In this document: positions 1 to 7,377 of the stretch, in pieces
How positions within the stretch are numbered: position 1 is the first letter of the stretch
Layout: every line of letters begins with the position of its first letter
Assembly: GCA_021826485.1 (NCBI GenBank)
Contig: JAKAZX010000037.1
Coordinates: forward strand, 1 to 16,444
Source of the DNA: Pseudomonadota bacterium
GTDB lineage: Bacteria; Pseudomonadota; Alphaproteobacteria; Acetobacterales; Acetobacteraceae
Direction of reading: 5' to 3'
Length of the DNA: 16,444 nucleotides
Notes under the pieces: generated by a model
The model's database searches: none
Told to the model about the DNA's origin: nothing
What the model saw: the letters and a program-made list of their open reading frames with translations, nothing else
Program-made: the position numbers and the translations under genes

Positions 1-909
1 GAGGGTTTCTGGGTCCGCGGCGTCGATCTGAAATTCCCCGAATTCGCCGACACCCGCGCGGACGATTTCGTGCTCGGCGACCTGCGGGAGCAATCTTTCT
101 GCCGCACCGTCATCGACCGGCGGTTCGACGAGGTGTACCAGCTTGCCGCCGACATGGGCGGCGCCGGCTACATCTTCACTGGCGCGCATGACGCGGCGAT
201 CATGCACAACTCCGCCACCGTCAACCTCAACGTGCTGGAGGCGTGCCGCCGCCGCAACGTGCGCAAGGTGTTCTATTCATCCTCCGCCTGCGCCTATCCC
301 GCGTACAATCAGGAAGACCCGGACAATCCGCGCTGCGCCGAGGACTCCGCCTATCCCGCCGCGCCGGACAGCGAATACGGCTGGGAGAAGCTGTTCAGCG
401 AGCGGCTCTATCTCGCCTATCGCCGCAACTACGGCATGGCGACGCATGTCGCGCGCTATCACAACATCTTCGGCCCGCTCGGCACGTATGACGGCGGACG
501 GGAAAAGGCGCCGGCCGCGATCTGCCGCAAGATCGCCGCCGCACGCAGCGGCGATGCCATCGACATCTGGGGCGACGGCCGGCAGACACGCTCCTTCCTC
601 TATATCGACGAGTGCGTGGCCGGCACGCTGCGCCTGCTGCGCTCGGACTTCGCCGGTCCGGTCAATATCGGGTCGGAGGAGATGGTGACCATCGACCAGT
701 TGGTCGATCTGGTTGCCGAGATTGCCGGCAAGCGCATCGTGAAGCATCACATTTCCGGGCCGGTCGGTGTGCGCGGCCGCAATTCCGACAACCGGCTGAT
801 CCGCGACCGGCTCGGCTGGGCGCCATCGGCGTCGTTGCGCGCGGGGCTGGAGCAGACCTACGCCTGGATCGATGCGCAGGTGCACGGCAACGCACGGCTC
901 GCCGCATGA
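1..909 (+). CDS. GDP-mannose 3,5-epimerase-type NAD-dependent epimerase (5' partial)
   Basis: This is an extended-SDR sugar-nucleotide epimerase. The frame is open from base 1, and the first visible residues (EGFWVRGVDLKFPEF) belong to the Rossmann fold, so the true start and the GxxGxxG loop lie upstream of the window. The 302 visible residues match plant GDP-mannose 3,5-epimerase along their length: ADMGGAGY, SSSACAYP, YGWEK, GGREKAPAA, WGDGRQTRSF, VNIGSEEMV and GVRGRNSDN. The family's catalytic residues are all present: Cys97, Tyr126, Lys130 and Lys169 in visible numbering. Their spacings (29, 33 and 72 residues from the Cys) equal those I recall for Arabidopsis GME. The family converts GDP-D-mannose to GDP-L-galactose (and GDP-L-gulose) in the cytoplasm, using NAD for transient oxidation. 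The stop overlaps the next start (ATGA), so translation is probably coupled. In a polysaccharide cluster it likely supplies an activated L-sugar. Exact product specificity is inferred. Confidence 0.92.
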   Translation, partial: EGFWVRGVDLKFPEFADTRADDFVLGDLREQSFCRTVIDRRFDEVYQLAADMGGAGYIFTGAHDAAIMHNSATVNLNVLEACRRRNVRKVFYSSSACAYPAYNQEDPDNPRCAEDSAYPAAPDSEYGWEKLFSERLYLAYRRNYGMATHVARYHNIFGPLGTYDGGREKAPAAICRKIAAARSGDAIDIWGDGRQTRSFLYIDECVAGTLRLLRSDFAGPVNIGSEEMVTIDQLVDLVAEIAGKRIVKHHISGPVGVRGRNSDNRLIRDRLGWAPSASLRAGLEQTYAWIDAQVHGNARLAA

Positions 910-2129
910 CGGTCGCGCAGCGCATCCGTCCGCGCCGCGCCGGCAATCTGTCGGAAGCCGCGGCGCCGCCGGCACGGCCACGCCTGTTCCTGCTCGATCC
1001 GGTATGCGTGCTGCCGTTCGGACACAACGTCCCGTCACTCAACTACTACCGCACCTATCTGGCAGGCCGGTTCGATGTCGTCGGCCCGTTCGTTTGCCGC
1101 CACTTGCCGGACACGGTGCGCGATGCGGCCGCCTTCGTGCGGCATTTCGGCTTCTACTACCACGACTTCATCCGCATCGACGCGGCGCGCGACGCGGCCG
1201 CCGCCGGGGCGCTGGCGGAGCAGGCGCGGCGCGACGTGGCGGCGCTGTTCGCCGCGCACGATCTCGGCGCCGGAGACCGTGTGCTGGTGCCGAGCGCCGA
1301 TTACCACCTCGTCCGTGCGTTGTTGGATGTGCTGCGGCGACGCCCGGCGGCGCAGCGTCCGCGCGTGTTCCTGCGCTTCATCGGCGTGATGGAGGGTGCG
1401 TCGCGCGATGTCGCCGACCCGTTCGACGATCTGCTGGACCGAATGCGCTGCGCCATCGCCGACGGGCTGCCGATCTCGCTTGCGGCGGAAACCCCGGCCT
1501 ATGCCGATCTGCTGAGCGTGCGCATCGGGCGGCCGGTGGCGCTGGTTCCCTACCCGCTGATCGGCGAGCAACTGCCGCTGCCGCCGCCGCGCCCGCTGCG
1601 CATCTACTCGGCCGGTTCCGGCCGTTTTGACAAGGGCTTCATGGATTTGCTGGCGATCGCCCGATCGGTGGCCTGCTCGCCGCTGGCCGGTCAGGTCGAA
1701 TTCGCCGTGCAACTGCTGCCGGATGCCGAACTACGCAACGTGCAGTCCTACGCATCGCAGCTCTACGCCTGTCCCGGCGTCACGCTGTTGCCGGCGATCC
1801 TGACCGGGGCGGAGATCGTCGCGCAATATCGGCAGTCGCACGCAGTCATCATGCCCTACGACGCGGACATTTACCGCCTGCGCGGCTCGGCGATCCTGAT
1901 GGAGGCGCTGGCCTATGGCCGCCACGTGTTCACCGGCGACGGCACTGCCTTTGCCGCGCAGGTACGCTACTACGGCAACGGCGCCGTGTGCCGGACGACG
2001 GAGGAGTACGTCGCCGCCATCGCACAGCTTGCCGCCGCGCCGGTGCAGGAACTCGCGGTGCGGCTCGGTCAGGCGCGCGCCCGGTTTGCCATCGACACCG
2101 ATGCGGCCTATCGCAACTGGATCACGTGA
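906..2129 (+). CDS. GT-B fold glycosyltransferase, GT4-like
   Basis: This is a predicted cytosolic or membrane-associated glycosyltransferase of 407 residues. The ATG at 906 overlaps the epimerase stop by four bases and has no clear Shine-Dalgarno sequence, which fits translational coupling. The N-terminal half (about 26-215) has alternating hydrophobic strands as in the acceptor-side Rossmann domain. The C-terminal half starts near LRIYSAGSGRFDKGF (231-245). It carries a GT4-like donor-site signature around 317-345 (MPYDADIYRLRGSAILMEALAYG), in which Glu333 corresponds to the second Glu of the EX7E motif and Ser328 sits near the first position, so the classical first Glu appears replaced. 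There are no signal peptide or membrane segments. Donor and acceptor are unknown. Being directly downstream of the epimerase, it may use GDP-L-galactose, but that is inference only. Confidence 0.78.
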   Translation: MTVAQRIRPRRAGNLSEAAAPPARPRLFLLDPVCVLPFGHNVPSLNYYRTYLAGRFDVVGPFVCRHLPDTVRDAAAFVRHFGFYYHDFIRIDAARDAAAAGALAEQARRDVAALFAAHDLGAGDRVLVPSADYHLVRALLDVLRRRPAAQRPRVFLRFIGVMEGASRDVADPFDDLLDRMRCAIADGLPISLAAETPAYADLLSVRIGRPVALVPYPLIGEQLPLPPPRPLRIYSAGSGRFDKGFMDLLAIARSVACSPLAGQVEFAVQLLPDAELRNVQSYASQLYACPGVTLLPAILTGAEIVAQYRQSHAVIMPYDADIYRLRGSAILMEALAYGRHVFTGDGTAFAAQVRYYGNGAVCRTTEEYVAAIAQLAAAPVQELAVRLGQARARFAIDTDAAYRNWIT

Positions 2130-2130
2130 C

Positions 2131-3729
2131 ATGCGCCAAGTGCTGTTCGTCGATCACGCCTTCCACCGCCGCACACGGTCCAGCGCCTTCTTCCTCGACC
2201 TGCTGCGCCGGCAATTCGCGGTGACGGTGCTGGCCGTCGATCCGGACCGGCCGGACCTGCACGCGCTGCGGGCGCCGCCGGGCACCGAGGCCGTCGTGCT
2301 CTGGCAGCTCGACTATCTCGCGCCGATCTTTCTCGGCCAGGGGCTGCGCACGCTGGTGCTGCCGATGTTCGACGGCTCGGCGAACCTGCCGGATGCGCAT
2401 TTCCTTGCGGCACGCGGCGCCGGATTCGCGAATTTCTCGCGCGCGCTGCATGAACGGGTACGCATGCTCGGCCTGCCCTCGCACCTGCTGCGCTACGTCC
2501 CGCCCCCGGTCGCCGAGGCGGAGCTGCCGCGCTTCGACGTACTGCGCGGCTTCCTGTGGCAGCGCCGCCCGCAGGACGGCATCGACATCGCGCTGGTGCG
2601 CACGCTGTTCGGGGATCAGCTCGCCAGCCTGCACGTCCATGACGTGCCAGACGATCCGCAGGCGCCGCGCGCCGCCGATCCGCCCGACCTGCCGTTCCCG
2701 GTCACGCGCAGCACATGGTTCGAGGATGCCGCGGGCTACCGCGCACAGCTTGCCTGCTGCAATGTGTTCATCGCCCCGCGCGCCGCCGAGGGCATCGGGC
2801 TGGCGATGCTGGAGGCGATGGCGCGGGGCATGCTGGTCGTCGCCCACGACCAGCCGACGCACAATGAATACATCTGCAACTGGGTGAACGGCGTCCTGTT
2901 CAACAAGGATGCGCCCGGCGCCGCCAACTTCGCCGATGCCGCGGCGATCGCGCGGCGCGGCTGGCAATCGGTGCGCGACCGCCATCCGCAGTGGCTCGCG
3001 CAGGCGGCGCAGATCGGCGGCATGCTGGCCGCCCTGCCGTCGCCGCAGCCGCTGCCGCCGCACCGCCTCGATCACCTGATCCGTACGTTGCCGCACGCCT
3101 TCGCCGCCGGGCCGGAGGCGTATGCGCGCACGCTTGCCGGGCCGGCGTCCGCTGCCGCCCCGCCGGCGGCTCCGCCCGCCTTCGCCGCCGGACCCGGCGT
3201 GGAGGAGGACGAGGCGGCGGCACCGCTGCTGGCGCCGGCGCGCGATGCGCAGGGCCTCGGTACGATCGACTTCGCCAATAGCGGGGCCCGCCCCTATCTG
3301 CGGGAGGGCTGGAGTTTCGACGAACCCGCCTGGGTTTGGGCGGAGGGGTTGCGCGCGACGCTTGCATTCCGCCTGCCGCATCCGGCCGATACCGACATCA
3401 CGCTGCGCTGTCTCGCCTGGACGGCGAATGCGCAGCATCCGGCGCCGCTGCTGGTCGGTGTGCTGCTGAACGGCCATTTCGTACAGGAAGTGCGCCCGGC
3501 CGACATGATCTCGGCGATCGTGCTGCGGCTGCCGCGCTTCATGCTGCGCGACGGCGCGGACAACACGCTGGAATTCGTCATGTCCAGCGTGTTCGCCGCG
3601 GCCAACGACCGGCGGCGGGTGTCCTGCGCGTTCTGCCAGATGGAATTCCTTCCGGCGACGGAGGAACCGGCCGCGCCGTTCCGCAGCATCGAATCCGGCC
3701 ATGCCGCGCCGGCGTTCGAGAAGGCATGA
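2131..3729 (+). CDS. GT4-like glycosyltransferase with C-terminal beta-rich domain
   Basis: This is a two-part protein of 532 residues. The ATG at 2131 lies one base after the previous stop. Residues 1-310 look like a GT-B glycosyltransferase. The clearest signature is APRAAEGIGLAMLEAMARG (215-233), followed by VVAHDQPTHNEYI. This is the EX7E donor-phosphate site, with Glu220 and Glu228, so this enzyme looks catalytically intact. An Ala/Pro/Gly-rich linker (about 336-372) leads to a beta-rich domain (about 373-508). That domain opens with GTIDFANSGARPYLREGWSF and continues with WVWAEGLRATLAFRLP and VGVLLNGHFV. Such GWS...W..G...L.L.LP modules are common in bacterial glycan-related proteins and resemble jelly-roll carbohydrate-binding folds, but I cannot assign a family with certainty. 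Its place in the operon points to polysaccharide assembly. Confidence 0.82.
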   Translation: MRQVLFVDHAFHRRTRSSAFFLDLLRRQFAVTVLAVDPDRPDLHALRAPPGTEAVVLWQLDYLAPIFLGQGLRTLVLPMFDGSANLPDAHFLAARGAGFANFSRALHERVRMLGLPSHLLRYVPPPVAEAELPRFDVLRGFLWQRRPQDGIDIALVRTLFGDQLASLHVHDVPDDPQAPRAADPPDLPFPVTRSTWFEDAAGYRAQLACCNVFIAPRAAEGIGLAMLEAMARGMLVVAHDQPTHNEYICNWVNGVLFNKDAPGAANFADAAAIARRGWQSVRDRHPQWLAQAAQIGGMLAALPSPQPLPPHRLDHLIRTLPHAFAAGPEAYARTLAGPASAAAPPAAPPAFAAGPGVEEDEAAAPLLAPARDAQGLGTIDFANSGARPYLREGWSFDEPAWVWAEGLRATLAFRLPHPADTDITLRCLAWTANAQHPAPLLVGVLLNGHFVQEVRPADMISAIVLRLPRFMLRDGADNTLEFVMSSVFAAANDRRRVSCAFCQMEFLPATEEPAAPFRSIESGHAAPAFEKA

Positions 3730-3730
3730 C

Positions 3731-4585
3731 ATGACGGTGCCCGACGGACCCGACCTCGTCATCGGCGACTACCGGCTGCGCCTGCCGCCGGATCACCGGC
3801 TGCCGGCGATCCGTGCGGCGATGCCGAGCTATGACGCGCATCTCGGCTGGATCATCCGCGAAATCGCGCGTGACGACCCGGCGGGCACGTTCATCGACAT
3901 CGGCGCCAATATCGGCGACACGGCGGCGCTGCTGCGCAGCCATGCGCCGAACCCGCTGCTCTGCGTCGAAGGGGCTGCCGCGCTCCTGCCCTGGCTGCGC
4001 GCCAATCTGCGCCTGCTGCCCGGCCCCGTCGCGTGCGAGGAAGCCTTCGTCGCGGTGGCGGAGATTGCGGCCTTCGGCCTGAATTACCGTTCCGGGAGCG
4101 GTTCCGGCGGCTTCGGCCTCGATCCCGCCGCCGCCGCGCCGGCGCGTTTCACCGGCGTCGCCGACCTGCTGGCCGCCGCAAGCCGCGGCGGCATCCCGCC
4201 GGCCCTGTTCAAGACCGACACGGACGGGCTGGACGGTTTCATCCTTCGCGACTACCTGCGGCTCGGCGAGGACCGGGCGGTACTGTTCTTCGAATGCGAC
4301 GAGGCCGGCACCGCGGTTCCCGGTGGCGATGCGGCATGGGCCGAGGTGTTCTCGCAGCTTCATCGCCGCGGCTATGCGCTGCTGATCTACGACAACCACG
4401 GCCTGCCGATGCTGTTCGCCGACCCGACGCAGGGCAGCGCAGTGGACGATCTGCGCTTCTACGTGGCCCGCCAGCATGCGGAGGGCGCGGTGCGCATCCA
4501 CTACCTCGACATCTGGGCGTTTCCGCCCGCGAAGCACCGGCTTTTCACCGATCTGCGCGCGGAGCGGGGGCGCCGGTTCTTCTGA
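3731..4585 (+). CDS. FkbM family SAM-dependent methyltransferase
   Basis: This protein of 284 residues starts one base after the preceding stop. A GAGAAGG Shine-Dalgarno (3718-3724) lies inside the upstream gene, six bases before the ATG, and decides this start. Class I methyltransferase motif I is TFIDIGANIGD (53-63), followed by a hydrophobic strand ending in Glu80 (LLCVEG), the expected ribose-binding acid. The later FKTDTDGLDGFIL stretch (160-172) corresponds to the FkbM-type KxDxEG motif, here with Asp in place of the usual Glu. FkbM-family enzymes O-methylate sugars or secondary metabolites. At the end of an epimerase-glycosyltransferase operon it most likely methylates a residue of the surface glycan. 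The gene is followed by a converging gene and a short dyad hairpin. Confidence 0.85.
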   Translation: MTVPDGPDLVIGDYRLRLPPDHRLPAIRAAMPSYDAHLGWIIREIARDDPAGTFIDIGANIGDTAALLRSHAPNPLLCVEGAAALLPWLRANLRLLPGPVACEEAFVAVAEIAAFGLNYRSGSGSGGFGLDPAAAAPARFTGVADLLAAASRGGIPPALFKTDTDGLDGFILRDYLRLGEDRAVLFFECDEAGTAVPGGDAAWAEVFSQLHRRGYALLIYDNHGLPMLFADPTQGSAVDDLRFYVARQHAEGAVRIHYLDIWAFPPAKHRLFTDLRAERGRRFF

Positions 4586-4595
4586 TCCCGGCGCC
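4569..4595. terminator. Possible bidirectional terminator hairpin
   Basis: A perfect 8-bp inverted repeat, GGCGCCGG (4569-4576) and CCGGCGCC (4588-4595), with an 11-base loop. It spans the stop codon of the methyltransferase and lies 10 bases beyond the stop of the converging CHRD gene. The position suits a shared terminator. There is no U-tract on either strand and the 8-mer is a likely chance dyad in GC-rich DNA, so support is weak. Confidence 0.3.
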
Positions 4596-4604
4596 GCCGC
4601 GTCG

Positions 4605-5033
4605 CTACATGCCCGCCTGCACCTGGCCGCGGATTTCGCCGCCCGGGTTCGCCTTGGTATGCACGTTCACATACCATTTGCCGGCTTCCAGTTGCGCGAT
4701 CTGGTCGTCGGTCAGCGTGGCGGTGCCCTTGGCGGGGCTTTCCGGCGGTTTGATCGGCACGACGACGCCGGCATTCTTGCCCGGGTCCGCCGGGCCGTGG
4801 AAATGCGCCGCCGTCGCCGGCCCGGTCAGGCCGCTATAGGTCAGCGTGTAGGTCAGCGTCTTGGTCGCGGTGTCCAGCGTCGCCGCCAGTTCGCCGGTGC
4901 CCTTGCTGTCCTTCGGCGGCACTTCCTGTGCCGCGGTCAGATGCGCGGCGAAGTGCTTCATCTCCGCCCTGGCGGCGCCGGATACCAGCCCAGCGGCAAG
5001 CACAGCCGCCGCGAATGTTGCTGCGAACCTCAT
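4605..5033 (-). CDS. Secreted CHRD-domain protein
   Basis: This is a small protein of 142 residues. It begins with a clear Sec signal peptide: MRFAATF, a hydrophobic core AAAVLAAGLVSG, and cleavage likely after ARA at about residue 23. The rest is a single CHRD domain, with HFAAHLTAAQEVPP at its start, AAHFHGPADPGKN (75-87) and YVNVHTKANPGGEIRGQV (121-138). These are the usual landmarks of bacterial one-domain CHRD proteins. The family is named after chordin. Its bacterial members are exported and of unknown biochemical function, though the conserved His residues have prompted metal-binding ideas. A strong AGGGAGGA ribosome-binding site (complement of 5038-5045) overlaps the stop of the upstream cyclase gene, so this is probably the last gene of the iorA operon. 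Confidence 0.9.
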   Translation of the reverse strand: MRFAATFAAAVLAAGLVSGAARAEMKHFAAHLTAAQEVPPKDSKGTGELAATLDTATKTLTYTLTYSGLTGPATAAHFHGPADPGKNAGVVVPIKPPESPAKGTATLTDDQIAQLEAGKWYVNVHTKANPGGEIRGQVQAGM

Positions 5034-5043
5034 TCAGTCCTCC

Positions 5044-5814
5044 CTACGAAGCCACCAGTGCCAGCACGCGCAGCGGGCTGCCCGACCCGCCCTTGATCTT
5101 CAGCGGTGGCGCCACGATCAGCGCGCCCGTCGGCGGCAGCTTGTCGAGGTTGCACAGGCACTGCAAGCCGTAGCGGCCCTTGCCGTGCATGAAGAAATGC
5201 GCCGGGAACGGTGGCTGGAATCCGAAGGCCTGGCCGGCATCGGTGCCGATCGTCTCGGTGCCGAAGCCCAGCACGTCGCGTTCCTCCACCAGGAATTTGA
5301 TGGCGCCGACATCCGGGCCCGGCGTGTGCGCCCCGTCCTCGCGCACATTGGCGTAGGCCGCACCCGACCGCTTCGACCAGTCGGTGCGCAGCAGCACCCA
5401 GACGCCGTCCGGGATGCGGCCGTGCCGGGCTTCCCAGGCCACGATCATGTCCTTGGTCAGCAGGAAATCGGCATTGCCCGCGGTTTCGCGCGCGCAGTCG
5501 ATCACCACGGCCGGGGCGATGAACTTCTCGGCCGGGATGGTGTCGGTCGTGTTGTTGGGGAAGTCCTTGCCGCTCACCCAGTGCACCGGCGCGTCGAAAT
5601 GCGTGCCGGTGTGCTCGTTCATCGAGATGTTGTTCCAGTACCAGGCCGGCCCGCGCTCGTCGTAGCGCGACACCTCCTCGATGGTGAACGGCGCGCACTG
5701 GCCGAATTGCGGCGGCAACTGGATGGTCGGGAAATCCGGTGACAGCGTCTGCGTCAGGTCGATCACGCGCACCCGGCCGCCGGCCAGCGCGGCGGCGAAG
5801 TCGTTCAGGTTCAT
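5044..5814 (-). CDS. Cyclase family / kynurenine formamidase-like metal-dependent hydrolase
   Basis: This protein of 256 residues belongs to the cyclase superfamily. The family's metal-binding signature HTGTHFDAPVHW is at 68-79, with His68, His72 and Asp74 as the expected zinc or manganese ligands. VIDLTQTLSPDFP (17-29) is the typical N-terminal strand. Members include bacterial kynurenine formamidase (KynB), isatin hydrolase and polyketide cyclases. KynB itself is usually near 210 residues, so this longer form is not confidently KynB; related enzymes in this length class include isatin hydrolase-like and uncharacterised proteins. The ATG overlaps the iorB stop (ATGA), and a GGGGGGAG ribosome-binding site lies within iorB, so expression with iorAB is likely. 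A substrate from tryptophan or indole metabolism is attractive given the neighbours but unproven. Confidence 0.87.
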   Translation of the reverse strand: MNLNDFAAALAGGRVRVIDLTQTLSPDFPTIQLPPQFGQCAPFTIEEVSRYDERGPAWYWNNISMNEHTGTHFDAPVHWVSGKDFPNNTTDTIPAEKFIAPAVVIDCARETAGNADFLLTKDMIVAWEARHGRIPDGVWVLLRTDWSKRSGAAYANVREDGAHTPGPDVGAIKFLVEERDVLGFGTETIGTDAGQAFGFQPPFPAHFFMHGKGRYGLQCLCNLDKLPPTGALIVAPPLKIKGGSGSPLRVLALVAS

Positions 5815-7376
5815 CGGACAGTCTCCCCCCGTTCGGTCGGCACGGCATCCAGCGTGGCGACCGTCGCCAGCGCGCCGTCCAGCATCTTGCCATCCTCATC
5901 CGCCAGCGCCGCCTCGCGCAAGCGGCGGATCCACTCGGCGGCGTCGCGGCGCCCGGCCAGCAGCGCGAGCGCGCCGGTGACGCGGGCGAACTTGCTGATG
6001 CCGCGGGCATGCGTGTCGCTGTAGCCCTTCACCAGCCGGCGGCACTTCACCAGCTCCAGCGCCAGCGCGTAATCCTGCCCCGCCTGCGCCAGCGCCTGGG
6101 CCGTCCAGCCTTCCAGATGCGCCTGCTCGCGCGCGTGGCGCAGCAGCGTGCGGCGCCGGCGCTTCAGCGCGGCCAGCGCATACAGCATGCCGAAGCCGGT
6201 GATGGTGTCGGTGCGGATGCGCCGCCCGCGCGCGAACACGCGCCCGATCAGCCGCGAGAGGGCCGGCGACTGTTCCACACGCCGCCCCAGCCGCGCCGGC
6301 AGCGTCGCACAGACCTCCTCCAGCCGCGGATGGAAATATTCGGTGGTGGCGACGATCTGGTCGGCCCGCACCCCGGCTTCCGCCTGCACGCGGGCGCGGC
6401 GGGCGGTGCGGGTCTTCAGGTCGGCCACCCGGATCACATCGTCATAGGCCATCGCCACCGCGACCTGCCGTGCCGCCTCGGTGGTCAGCGCGAAGCCGTG
6501 GCCGGCATCGTCATGCGCCAGGAAGCGCGCCACCCGGTCCAGGTATTCATGGGCGTAAGCCACGTCCTGATAGTCCACCAGCCGCGCCAGGCCGTGCCGC
6601 AGCATCGTGCGGGCCGGGGCGGGGAAGTCGCTGTCCACCCGGCGCAGCGCGCGGACCAACTCGGCCCGATCGCCCTCGGTGCCGCCGCGCGGCCGGCTGG
6701 GGACGGGGGCGGCCGGCGGCGCCGTCTCCGCCACCGGCGTGGAGACCGCGTCGAAGCCGGCGGCGAAGGCGCGCAGGCTGCCGGCGACGCCGACGCCCGC
6801 CGCCTCGATCGTCGCCTCGAACGCCGCGCGCGGGAAGGGCAGGGCGCCGCTCGCCGCCAGCGCCCCGAACAGCGCCGCCGAGATCACGCTGCCCGCCTGT
6901 TCCGCCAGCGCCTGCATGTCGGCCGACAGGAACCGCCGGCTGGCGGCATTGGCCGCTTCGATCACCGCAGCGGGATCGGCACGCCCGTCGCCGGGCCGTG
7001 CCTTCTCCGTCACCGCGAAGGCGCGGTGGGAGGAGGCGATCAGCGTGGTGCGGTCCGGCGCCACCAGGCCGCGCATGATGGCGCGCCCGGCTTCCATCAG
7101 TTCGGCGGCGATCACCACGTCCACATCGCCGGGCACCGGCATCAGCGACAGCGCCGGCAGGCGGTCGTCGGCGCGGGCGCGGATCATCTCCACGTAGTAG
7201 ATCGTCGCGCCGGTGCGCTGGGCGACGCCGGGCACCGAGGTGGATTGCGCGTACCAGCCGGATTCCTCCGCCAGCGCGACGATCCAGTCGGCCAGCACCC
7301 CGCCGCCCTGGCCGCCCATCGCCATGATGGCGACGCAGATCGGCCGTTCCTCCCCGGCGGCGAATCCCCCGTCCAT
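5811..7376 (-). CDS. iorB: Indolepyruvate oxidoreductase subunit beta, long proteobacterial form
   Basis: This protein of 521 residues pairs with IorA to oxidise indolepyruvate and other aryl pyruvates to aryl-acetyl-CoA. The N-terminal part (about 11-200) is the gamma-type domain of 2-oxoacid:ferredoxin oxidoreductases, starting IAMMGG-like with IMAMGGQGGGVLADWI (17-32). VPGVAQRTGATIYYVEM follows, a hallmark of the family. Archaeal IorB ends there at about 200 residues. Here a long C-terminal extension (about 240-510) follows, rich in Arg and helical, of the kind seen in proteobacterial IorB (DUF6537-type). The role of the extension is not known to me. The start lies one base after the iorA stop, with GGAG upstream, and its stop overlaps the cyclase start. 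Assignment to the beta subunit is firm; substrate specificity is inferred from the family. Confidence 0.92.
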   Translation of the reverse strand: MDGGFAAGEERPICVAIMAMGGQGGGVLADWIVALAEESGWYAQSTSVPGVAQRTGATIYYVEMIRARADDRLPALSLMPVPGDVDVVIAAELMEAGRAIMRGLVAPDRTTLIASSHRAFAVTEKARPGDGRADPAAVIEAANAASRRFLSADMQALAEQAGSVISAALFGALAASGALPFPRAAFEATIEAAGVGVAGSLRAFAAGFDAVSTPVAETAPPAAPVPSRPRGGTEGDRAELVRALRRVDSDFPAPARTMLRHGLARLVDYQDVAYAHEYLDRVARFLAHDDAGHGFALTTEAARQVAVAMAYDDVIRVADLKTRTARRARVQAEAGVRADQIVATTEYFHPRLEEVCATLPARLGRRVEQSPALSRLIGRVFARGRRIRTDTITGFGMLYALAALKRRRRTLLRHAREQAHLEGWTAQALAQAGQDYALALELVKCRRLVKGYSDTHARGISKFARVTGALALLAGRRDAAEWIRRLREAALADEDGKMLDGALATVATLDAVPTERGETVR

Positions 7377-7377
7377 G

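Noticed and set aside
70..909. Epimerase starting at the in-frame GTG at position 70
   Set aside because: The frame is open and homologous from base 1, so the gene enters from outside the window; this start would delete part of the Rossmann fold.
2122..3762. A 546-codon minus-strand open frame opposite the second glycosyltransferase
   Set aside because: Composition is Arg-rich and domain-free; the plus strand encodes clear motifs.
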